From Trichuris trichiura (taxonomy: Eukaryota; Nematoda; Enoplea; Trichinellida; Trichuridae), in contig JBAJFE010000034.1 in the NCBI GenBank assembly GCA_037903355.1, positions 186,001 to 250,000 of the forward strand: DNA of 64,000 nt, in the 5' to 3' direction. The notes under the pieces are model-generated. The model had not been told where the DNA came from. It searched no databases and saw only the letters and a list, made by a program, of their open reading frames with translations. Position numbers and translations under genes: made by a program. Below, one piece after another: positions 34,355 through 44,920 of this stretch (position 1 is its first letter; each line of letters starts with the position of its first letter).

Positions 34355-37300
34355 TCTGTTGTGAAGTTGAAGTCTGCATTAGCTCTTTACAATTTTCGAA
34401 GACAGTTAATCAAAACAGATTTTGCCCCGGAGGTATGTGATGTTGTTATGATTCTCACGATGGTTGATTGGGATTTAATTGTTTACTGTAAAAGCTCTCC
34501 TTATTTTATTTTAAAAAATCGTATAATCCGCCTAGTCAGACAGGCAATAATTAACTATAGAAGCTCGAGAAGTGCCAATTTCAAGATTAATATGCGAACG
34601 CTCAAGATGCACCCGTTCATCCTTCAGCTCATTACGAAATTCAAATAAACCATGAAGTTGGTTCTTTCATAAGCTTTTGTAGTTTGCCGTTGCCATTCTG
34701 ACTAGAGACAGTTTTTGCATTTAACAACATTAAAGCTTTGCGAGAAACGATTTACTCATTTAAGGAAGCAGTGAAAGCTTATGCCTGTTACGAAACGCCG
34801 TTTGTTCTCCATCATACGTGCTTTGCTGTTAAGGAATACTAACACGATCATCAGCTGAGAAAAGTGACGATGTATATGTGATTGTCTGGTCGAGACTACT
34901 ATGCAACATGCATGACTAGTCCAAGACTTCTGCAAAAGCGAATTTAAACACATTCGTTCCTATATGTATCCTTGAAAGTTTGGCAATAGAAACAATATAA
35001 GTTTATCTCACTTTGTTTCATCCCATAGAATCTACCGTGAAATGTTCAATGAACTTCGAAAATATTACTACTCAACGGTGCTGTCCCTCACTGAGGCGTC
35101 TAATCTACCGACTGCTTCAAGCAATTCGCTTTACTAAGCTGAAAAAAAAGTTCAGTTTTGAAAAATATCTGAACCAACGGCGTAGCCTCTCGTTTTAAAG
35201 CAAATGAATTTAGGCAGACGTAGAACAGCTGCAAATAAAATACGCAGAATATTGTAAATTTCCAGTGCTAAGAAAACGATTTAATCAACCGCTGTCTTGG
35301 CGTGCTTACTGTTCTTGTTTGATTGTTACTTGTTGCTTCGCGAAAAGTTGTGGGATCACGTTTAGCTTATTGCAGAAGGAGCGGACCTGTGCCTTCATCG
35401 CTGCATTAAAGTCTTTGCCCGACGATTCAGCAGCGGCAAAGCCTTGTCAGGAAAGCAAACGATTAGCGATAGTCTTACAGAAGAACTATCGTCGGACGGT
35501 TCTGGACAGAGGAATCACATTTCAAGTGTTAAAGAAGCTTGCGAGTAGCTACTGAAGCTATTAGCGGAAACAAATGATATGTTGTTTTGTCTTTTAGGGT
35601 ATTTGTAGAATTCAAAGCATGCACTCACGCATGTACAACATCATTGCAATTGTCAGTGCTGGAGGATGCCTTTGATGGATTGAATTTTATGTGCTTCGAA
35701 CGGAAGAACAGTAAGTTCACTTCTTTTTTAAACTGACAATTTCGTTGCCTGCCCACAATGTCTACACTATTACTTTCTAAAGGCAGCTTAATTCGGGATT
35801 TTAAAAGCAACGTTTTCAGTGCTTCTTCGGAAGGTTTATTCGTGCAGCGCAAGATTACCTTATTATTAATAATACCGAGGTGTGGCGTTGAATATGTAGC
35901 CCTTTGTAACGGGTTGGAACCTTTCCATGATGTGCTTTAGACTTCTATAATGGACTTCTATTTCCGCTGATTACGGGTCAAGCATTGATCCGAAAGCTGA
36001 GGATATGATAATATATTCTTATCTAACCGGTTTCATCGTAACTGCAAGTTAGCATACATAGGTATAGCACTTTTAATGAAAAACGTGTATCGGTTTGCCT
36101 GAAAAGAAAAAGAAGTAAACGTAAAATAATTTGCCAGAAGTCTGTCTTTCGTTGTTTTCTTATTATTAAAGTAGGTTAACCGTGTAGACTGCCCTGTAGT
36201 TGAAAATACTTACTTCACAAGTTAATAAAAAAACTAGGCTGGAAAAATTTTGCAACTGATCAGGCAATTGTTGCAGAGAATTTACATTCCTAAGCTGCAT
36301 GTCAATTAGCAGCAGTTTGTCAGCTTAGCAATTTGTGTGTCTTCTACCTATCTTAGAAGTTGATCAGAACTTCTTTTTAAGCTCAACACTCAAAGAATGT
36401 TGCTGCTTGCAAAAAACTTACGGAGTGCATTGTTACCAGGAAATAACGTTTCTTTCAGGTTTATTGATGAAAAATCGCTTTTTTTATAAAACTGAGCGAA
36501 CAATGAAAGTAAAAATACATTGAATCTTCTGACACTTGCCAAAAGTACGAAGATATCAAAAGTTTTGCTCTTCCGAAGTGGATTCACCCATTTAAAGTAG
36601 AAAATAGTAAATCCCATACAAAAGGGTGGAACAAAACGTAAAATTGTATTCCCGATTTTTGAGTCTTGCAGACAGACTACTTTTACCACCCTTAGAAGCT
36701 AGTGAACAACAAAGCGTTTTACAACGATTTATACTAATTATTAACATTTCATGTTGAGTTTCTTTTACGGAAATTTTGTCCCGTTGATAATATTTTTATT
36801 ATTCCGTAGCTTTCGGGTCAAACGAGACCCGTCTTCAGCGGTGTTAATATAAAGCAATGACGTAACGAAAATTCACGGTGTTGAACACCGTGAATTTTCG
36901 TTACGTCATTGCTTTATATTAACACCGCTGAAGACGGGTCTCGTTTGACCCGAAAGCTACGGAGTAATAAAAATATTATCAACGGGACAAAATTTCCGTA
37001 AAAGAAACTCAACATGAAACTATACGGTCCCGTACCAAGAAGTTACATTTACAAAATTATTAACATTTAGGATTTTTGAAGCATGCCTCGTGCCTTGAAG
37101 ACAAAGACAAGCACATAAGTAGGCTATGCAAAAATGAAATTAAACTGATCGAATTAGCAATGGAATCGATGAAGCATACGATGACAGCAAACTCATTGCA
37201 GCTTGAATCAAGTCTGCAGGACCTGTGCAGGTAATTCAGTACAGCTAAACGGAATTCATTCATATTAAAAATCTGCTGATGTACTTTTCAGAAATACCTC

Positions 37301-37700
37301 ACGTTTGGTTGAATGCTTCATACCTGCCATAGGTGCTATCTGCGGAGTAGATGCTGCTGATTTAATGCGTGATTTCATTCTTTTGACTTTTGGAAAAAAA
37401 TATGCTTTTCATCCAATGGATAAGACTGATTCGCCTGGGGAAGATACTGCCTGCTCCTCACTTTTGCGCTTGCTCAGAAGAACTCCGTATCCTCAAAAAA
37501 GTTTTATGTCTTCAGACATTGTCAAGTACTCCACGACTAATTCAAACTGGAATGAGTTAGAAAATTTCGCAGTTAACGCGGATGAAAGAAAGAGGCTGAC
37601 TGTTCGCAAAGCCCGAGTTAATTCTGAAACGATGAAGACGGCCTCAGCCTTTATTGTTTTTATTATTACATTTGTTCTTCTTATAATATACACGGAATGA
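34355..37700 (+). CDS. Unrecognised protein with C-terminal membrane anchor (multi-exon, 5' end not found)
   Basis: Seven exons join in phase: 34355-34432 (ends GAG|GTATGT), 34708-34817, 35029-35077, 35214-35544, 35609-35710 (ends A|GTAAGT), 37071-37230 and 37292-37700, together 413 codons including the stop. The last three are the best supported. The protein is largely helical (for example KLIELAMESMKHTMTAN), with a region around RLVECFIPAIGAICGVD. It ends in a single hydrophobic segment (ASAFIVFIITFVLLIIY) followed by TE, so it is predicted to be tail-anchored or single-pass with a large cytosolic part. The family is not recognised. A cysteine-rich stretch inside 35214-35544 may hide an unrecognised intron. 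Upstream exons are probably missing. The 1.36-kb intron contains FB3 and a single-arm relic. Confidence 0.6.
35964..36002 (+). repeat. Single-arm relic of the hammerhead-like family (sense)
   Basis: CCGCTGATTACGGGTC AAGCATT GATCCGAAAGC: the core is present with one change (CTGATTA), stem II GGGTC/GATCC and GAAA. There is no inverted partner. It lies in the intron of the anchored-protein gene. Monomeric copies show that the palindrome is not obligatory. Confidence 0.6.
36736..37068. repeat. Fold-back element FB3 with 14-bp TSD, at a splice acceptor
   Basis: The element is 36750-37054 (305 bp), flanked by AATTATTAACATTT (36736-36749 and 37055-37068). The arms are near-perfect inverted copies meeting at GTGTTGAACAC. 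The right arm has CTGAAGA (36928-36934), stem II GGGTC/GACCC and GAAA (36952-36955). The extra asymmetric end (GGTCCCGTACCAAGAAGT) is on the right, the opposite orientation to FB2, FB4 and FB6. The right duplicate directly abuts the AG (37069-37070) of the next exon. Confidence 0.92.
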
Positions 37701-39827
37701 GCTAGCTTAAAAGTTACTGGCCTCTTATGGGATTGTGGTTCCAACGTAAAAGCAGAAAATGATTATCGTTCTTCCAATTAATTGCTTTTCGATCGTTGCT
37801 TCCAGCTGATGGCATTTTTTTACTGTTATTTCGCAACCAGGTGCGCTAAACGTCTAGAAACTTTTCCAAACTCATCCAAAACTAATTTCGCACGCAATAT
37901 TCTAGTGTATTACGGAAAAACAGTTACGAATCGTATTAACACAGTGGCGCTGCGCACTCAGTTTACAAAGAATTACTATTTGGTAGTGGCAGCACGAACC
38001 CATTTGTCAATAACGCGCGTTCTAGAATTCATGCGCCATGCTAATTTTTGCTAGTATAATTCCAATTTACAGTAATTATAATAATATAACATTATGAGTA
38101 AAGTGTTAATATAAATGCGGCTAGTACTCATTATCTAAGGTTAATTTATCTTCAGCCTCCCATGTAAAATCAGATTCCTTATGCGGCACGTATAGAAACG
38201 TGTATTTAACCTACGTGTTTCATTTGGTATTCTTCAAATTATTTTTCCATTACTAATTACATCTAATGCCTCATCAGTGTTGCATATTGGTGTGTGTTCG
38301 TTGTCGGTACGGCACGCCATCGTGCACCTACGTCACTCTTATATTTTGGCCTAGGTTAGAACGGAATACAGTAGCCGGCAAGCTTCTGCGACCAAAGCAT
38401 TCAATTTTTTTTCACACCCTTGTTGGCTATCTTGTTCTGTCCTAGACTAACTTTAAGCTAGACCTATGCAAGGAAACTACAGCCGGAAAAGTAGCAATAA
38501 CGACCCATTTTGTCCTGTAGATGTCATTACTGTAAAAATGCAGTGGCATCGGTTAGAAGACTAGATTTAATACCTAGCCAATCTGCCATTAGGGGTTGCA
38601 CAAAATGCCTAACAAATGTGTAAAGTATTAAGTGCTTCGCGTGGTGCTTCAAGATTTTGGGCGTTCTATAGAATGCCAGATTTCATAAGTTGCCATTAAC
38701 AGATTTATGCCCTAAATTTCTTTGATTTTTCAAAACCACATGTTTTTGCGGCGTCTCCAGATTTATTTTAGCATTACATTAACTTCGTTTGTCGTTTTGA
38801 ATGCGTAGAGTTTTGTAACTGGTGCATAAACTTTCATGGTAGGGCTTATCTATGGTAAGACCAGTTCTTTCGAAAACCTATTCTATTTTCTGGAGCCTTT
38901 GGGCATACTTCTGGTCCATCCTCAATGGTAAAAGTTATGGATAACTTTATTTATCAGTCTTATTAACGTAATTTTTAAAATTACTGCCTTGTCCATTTTT
39001 GTCGCCTGTTGTAAATGAATTTTTAAGATCAGTGAAACGTTAAATACAACTTCTTTAGTCTGACTTAACTTGATTTTCGTCCCCTTTCTCCACTCTGTAG
39101 AAATAGCTGAATTTTTAACTTACAAGTTCTTATCCTACTCTCCTTAAAATATTTCCTTTGAGTGGATGGCGACCCCAAAAGTTTTTGCCATTACGTACAT
39201 CGCTGTTGAAGAGAAAGCTAAAGGCATCGTACCGAAAGCTCTGCAATCACTAATAAAAAGTTAATTGCACATCGGCTGTTCGTCCTTACTTTACTATGAA
39301 ACTCTGCGCACTCGTCTGAAACAGTTCAAGTTTCAATATTTTAGCAGGGTTGAAATCGATAAGTTCAGCAAATGTTCGTTTGACCCTTGATGGTAGAAGT
39401 ACATACCGTTTCTTTTATTGAAGAGCGCTTTTGCAATCGCAGTTAAAATTGCGCTGCTCGAAAGGTTAAGAAGAAATTGTGGCATTGCTCGGCTCTTCAA
39501 ACAGCAGGCTTGTTTTACTGGCTAGTTTGACAGAAGCTGTGAAGTGAAGAAAAGCAGCAAGTAGAGTGCGGAGAAGAGAATTCCATGCTACTTTGATTGT
39601 AAAAGCAAAGTTTATTTGCCAATAGAGTTTGGTGCAGACAGAGGAAGTGCAAAATTGCAGCTCAGTGTTCAATGGAAGATCACTAAGCAGCGTGGTTTAA
39701 GGGTGATCTACTAATTCATCGCAAACTACTTTCCTAAGCAATGCTTTTGTCTCTAACTCTTCTAACGTCCTGAACTTTACATTATAAAGGGTGGGAATCC
39801 TCTTTCAGTCAACACCTGCCCATTCTG
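37701..39827. other. Intergenic region, anchored-protein gene to globin gene
   Basis: No gene or repeat recognised. The sequence is AT-rich. The open frame 37782-38054 shows no domain and no coding-like composition. Confidence 0.4.
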
Positions 39828-41424
39828 TCACTCAAGCCCATGCTGTTTCATCGCATCGTAGTATCGTTTGAAAAACAGCTCCCATTCCTTCTCTTCCTTG
39901 ACTGACCACTGTGCGCCGATTTTACTTTTGATGAACTGTATGATTCCAGTCTTGATTTTCTAAAATGAAACAGTGATTAGGCGAAGAAAACATATGCAAG
40001 CAGGGGTGGGCACAGTTCAACGCAGCAAGTAATTTTAATTGCTTCAATAAATCTAAAGGCTGCAACAGCCAGAGGTACGCCAGTTTGAGCTATTCCCATA
40101 TTAGTCTTTCTAAAGAAGTTATGGTAAAAACGATTACTCTTAACGCTCAATTTCCCAGGCAAGTTTCAAGATGACCATAGCAACAGAAGGATAACCTCCG
40201 TTTGACAGCTATTCTAATTTAATGCTTTTCAGTTTAATTTTTAAATATCTCTAGCTATTGAATGTGACATGCTGAATACTAATCGCGTGGTGCTTTCGTT
40301 TCCCTAGTTCATGTGCAGTGTCAAAGGATTACTTAATAATTAGTTTTTTTAGGCATATACACTTTACTTTTGCATGAAACATTTTTCTTTCAAAAGGTCG
40401 TGAATTTAATCAAAACCTGATATTGTAAGTGCACCTGCTGAAAAACTCTAAAAAAACTTTAAAAGCCAAAAGGAAGACACTGACGCCCAACACTTTCTTT
40501 TTATTAATAATAGGAATTACCATGAACAGGGGATGTAGATCACGATGATACCAGGTCGTATAATGTTGCCGACTAGGTTTCTCGTTCATTCAGACACAGC
40601 ACGTTGAAAGCGCGAGCCTAAGTTATCCGTTCTGAGCGCGTTATCTCTGCGCGCGAACGCTAGCCCCCATCTTAGTTTGCTTTTATTCCTTTGTGCGCGC
40701 TCGTTTAGTGCAGTCAGTAACTACGGTTTTCCTTCTCCTTGCAATAAAACGTCGCTTATTCCTTGACTCTGGCCGATCCCGTTCCTTCTCTTAGCTCGTG
40801 GCAGGTTCTTTGTTGCCCAATCCTTGAACTAGCGCGCTCTCGACTGGCAACTTATTAATATTTTACACTGTTGCCGAAATAAGCGCACTTTGACTTTTAG
40901 AAAACAAGGGAGCGAAGGCTATACGAGGGACAATAAATCATGCAAATAAGAATGCACTCCCAGAAAAGCATTAACCAAGTGACGGAAAATGGACATGCCA
41001 TTGTGCAAGCAGCTAGAACAATGTGTTCCTCGTTAACGTTATACACCTTTTTTTGTCGAAGTTACTTATAGAACCATGAACATTTGCTTTGAAAAATATC
41101 ACCTAACATATGCCTTGCTTCTAAAACATCGTGTCAGTTTCAATTACAGATAAGAAAACCATTTCCAAGTAGCTGAGGTATCAGTAATAGCAAAGTCATA
41201 CTCTTGCATCCTCTAGCTTGATTCCGCGTTCACGAAAATCACATATTTGCTCTTTGATTTCTTGTTTGAAGCTTCTTTCGTTATCGTACTGATTAACCAA
41301 GTAGGTTATACTGTTAAGCAAGCTCCCGCCTGCTTGCTGAATGTTGCGACTTTTTGCCGTATCGTCAGGGTCGATGTCTTCAACGTCGTAGAATCGCCTA
41401 AGTTCCGGATTGGCGGTGAAAATG
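39828..41424 (-). CDS. Nematode-type globin, 3' exons (5' exon not found)
   Basis: Two exons join in phase 0: 41424-41202 (74 codons) and 39959-39828 (43 codons plus TGA). The 5' exon must end in phase 2 and was not found. The first exon begins at the B/C-helix hallmark IFTANPELRRF. It runs through the E helix (IQQAGGSLLNSITYL, with Gln where many nematode globins have GlnE7) and the F helix (EIKEQICDFRERGIK). The last exon holds helices G-H (IIQFIKSKIG, WELFFKRYYDAMK). Spacing matches C. elegans-type globins residue for residue. At the F8 position, where the haem-binding histidine is expected, the codon is TTT (Phe). If the alignment is right, it cannot bind haem in the usual way. Confidence 0.8.
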
Positions 41425-43736
41425 CTGAAAACAACAAGAGATATGCGCAGATTTTTTGAACTTAAATGTTAGGGTGGAAAAAATGAAAACACGTAGTAAT
41501 ACTTGAGGACAGCTTGACTTGATTCGTGAAATGTTTAGCTGGGCTACCTTACCTTTCAGACTAAACGGAACTTTTTCTAGATCCATTTAAAACTCACCTC
41601 CTAGTTCCTCAAAGTTAATTAGTAAGTAAGGTGTCAACACAAAATTACATGTCACGTGTTAAGAGCAGATAAAGACTGGTAATTCCCGCATGTTAAGTCC
41701 GCTGGTGAAATTAATCAAAGCAGCTGCAGCACAGAAGGGTTCAAGTTCAAGCTGACAGCCTTTAGTTTATGACTGGGAAAGGGGAGTATGTGTACCTATT
41801 TCTTTTATGTGAAAAATGCAGCTTATGTAGGTTAAAGCTTTCTACTGAAGTTGCCTAAATTTTGAACTGCGCAGTATCAACTGACTCTTTCTTTACTGCT
41901 GCGCACTGTTTAAATGAGAATGTGGATTTTTAAAACTTGCATGAAGCTGAAAAGGCTTTTTGTTTCCTATTTAATATACACGTACAGTTAATTCTTGGAA
42001 TTACAATTTATTAGCGCTACTCTGCAATTTGTGATTTCCCGCTTCTGTCGGTTGACCTCTGGCACACATTGCTCATACTATTTATTTTTACGTTGTCCGT
42101 TTCAAAAAGTGTATATTGAAATTCCTAATTTCCAGAATACTAATGCAGAAAGCAAACTGCAAGATCATGACAGTGGTATTCTTACAGCTCTTCAAGCACT
42201 AGCATTGCTCAAAGATTGCAGTTTAAACCTAAACGCGAGAGCAGAAATGCGAAGTTAGCAAAACACCGTACAGAAGTTTGCTCTGGTCACAAAACCATCA
42301 GGAAATACTTTCAGGAATGTTACCAGAGCAATAATTTATCTAATCACATGCAGTTAGATTTCTTATCATTTTTGGAAACGCTAATGTTCAGTTGGTCTAA
42401 GGCGTCAAACGTTTGTTCCTTTGTCACTGGTAGCAAACCTGAACGCACGTAGACTACTTTTTTTGGTTGAAAACTCAGTTCTGAAACCTTTTGCACAGAG
42501 CACCAAGAGTAATGGAGCCTGTTCTGAAAGCCCTAACAAAAACAACTTAAGCAACTTTAGCACGGAACAAATATACTATAGAAACTTAAATGCAACAAAG
42601 TACCATTAAGTGCTCATCAGAATCTAAGCAAGAAGGCCACCGCCGTCCAGGCACGCCAGTTGGCAGAAATTCCATCAGACGAATTGTTACAATTAAGCAC
42701 AAGTGATCGTCAACGCACTAGAAGGGATAGTAAGTTTCAGACAACGTAAACTAGGAGACACTGGAAAGAAGTAAGAAAGATATTCACTGATAGTTGGCGT
42801 ACTAAAGAACTATATTACTATGAAGGATGTGATTGCACTTAGGGTAAATGCAATTAAAACAATCTATATTTGAGTAGCAAAGAAAATGAAAGTTAGATTT
42901 CTATGCGGCTATAATTAAACACGAACGTGCAACACGGACCCTTTTGTTGAAACATATCTGTGAAGATAAATTGACTATATAGCAGGGAGTAAGAAGTTGC
43001 ACGGAAAAATGGCGAAAAATCCAAATATTTTTTGATTCACTTGTTTTAGTGCATATTCTAACCACAATGGACATCGCATACCTAGTTCTGGCCCTTAATA
43101 CAGTGTCTCCTTTATGTGGCTCGATCTGTCAGAAAAGTAAACGAATTTGTTGTCAGAAGCTTTCAGGGCTACTTTTGTCCATCGAACCTTCATTGAAGAT
43201 CAAAAAGAAAGATAAACAATAAGAGTTAAAAACGTTATTTACTAAATTAGTTGACCATTCATTTTAACCATCTCTGAAGTCGGAACAAGAGTATCTCCAA
43301 AAGCTTCAGACAATGAAAACTTTTATTTTCCGATGGTCCCAGTTGCAAAAAGGGAGACAACGATTTAGTCATACCATAAGCACCAACTGCTACCAACAGT
43401 TGGCGTCCACACATAGTATTTCACACTGAATCCATATGCACCTGTTTATTAAGGCTAAACAGAATTTTCTTGCTTCATTATACTAATATGATTTTGTTAC
43501 AATTTTGCATTACGCAACCTAAGTTTTCTGACGGACCAGAAAAATCAGAAGTTTAGTCTGAAAAATACCAGAAAATAGTTTATTTGAAAAACTACTGGTT
43601 CAGATGCACATACTATGTGCGTCAAACTCGAATGCAACTTTGATTTAACGACTTAGTATTACTTTTCGATATTTTTTTCCTGCAATAAATTTCGCAATAC
43701 TGGGCAGCAATACAGTTGATGATGATCATCACTTAC

Positions 43737-43940
43737 TGCTTGAACAACTGGCCACCATTCTCCATGCTTAGTGTGCATTTGGACAAATGGTCCTTTAATA
43801 CGCCAATGCTGACCATCTTCTTGGAAGCTACTGGCTGACTTCAGTTCCTTGGTGTGTATGTATTTCTGCTTGAGTGAGTTGCTCTGAACTGCTGAGCCTT
43901 TTCTGTTTCGGCGTCCAATGCCAAAGCAGTATTTTGCTAA
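43737..43940 (-). CDS. Orphan internal exon, product unrecognised
   Basis: 68 codons, phase 0 at both ends, between the acceptor TTGTCTGTCAG and a perfect donor GCA|GTAAGT. It reads LAKYCFGIGRRNRKGS..., then HWRIKGPFVQMHTK and ends GEWWPVVQA. Composition and splice sites are coding-like, but no partner exon or family was identified. It could belong to a degenerate transposon, since nearby sequence also looks decayed. Confidence 0.35.
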
Positions 43941-44829
43941 CTGACAGACAAATAGGTCTGCCGGAGTAGAGCAGCTGTTAGACTACGTTTACCAATAACA
44001 CAATGCGTGTGCATTTTCATGCATTAATCACTGCGTATCACAACTTTCAACTTGGCGGCCCTTGATAGTAGTCATCAAATTGACAAACGGGTTGTTCGCC
44101 TAGCATCTTTTAGAAAATGAGCATTCGTATGAACTTTCCTTTGCTGCACAACACAACGCTGAACTTAGTAATGTAAATAAATTGCACAAAGAGAGTCGGC
44201 TGTTTTGTTATTACGCATGTGGAAAAATGTTACTAAAAAGGCGGTGATGAACGTTTTCGCATTCAGTGCACTGGCTTATCAACTGATAGCTGAAGATAGT
44301 CTACAGCTGGCATCACATGACATATAGCAGTAGTGATAGCCTTCATTGGGCTGATATAGCCGATGACATTCCTGATACTAGTTGCAGGCTTCCAAGATTT
44401 CCGCCGGAAAGTTGGAATGTTCATACACCTTAGTGCTCAGCGGTTAGCACAGAACTACCAACGCAGTTAAAGGATGGCATAATAATTTGCAAAGACTGAC
44501 GGTTGTACACCACCCTTCATTCCGGAGGCTCACAAAAGTGTTAAAGGATGAACACTAGCAGAATGAACAAACCATCCTCCAGGTTTTTAGAAACTACCTG
44601 AAAATAAGGCAGCCAATCTCACTGCCACGCCGACAAACCTAACGTCAGATAGGAAATGTCGTCAGCAACTCCGCCGAATGTAAGGACCGTGGCCAGATCA
44701 GTGTTTACCTGTGGGCAATTGCCTATCGGCTGAAGTGTACTCCCGCTCAACAGCGTCATCGGAGAAAGAAATGTGGGCGTAAAATTCGAAAGCCGCTTAT
44801 AGGGAAGGAGCAAACTTTCAATTGTTTCT

Positions 44830-44920
44830 TCTTACGGAATTCGTCCCGTTAAAATACAAAACCTTTAATAAGATTCCGTAGCTTTCAGGCCGCACATGAC
44901 CCGTCCTCATCGGTATTTTG
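44830..44920 (-). repeat. Single-arm relic of the hammerhead-like family
   Basis: On the minus strand it has CGATGAGGACGGGTC...GGCCTGAAAGCTACGG and, further out, the family hairpin ACGGGACGAATTCCGT. This is collinear with one arm of FB3 over about 90 nt. No inverted partner is present. Confidence 0.6.

Noticed and set aside
39225..39250. ACCGAAAGCTCTGC resembling the 3' half of the hammerhead-like core
   Set aside because: No CTGANGA with a complementary stem II upstream.
41398..41586. Frame starting MDLEKVPFSLK as first exon of the globin
   Set aside because: Its natural donor (AAAG|GTAAGG) leaves phase 1, but the next globin exon needs phase 2, and the piece is too short for helices A and B.
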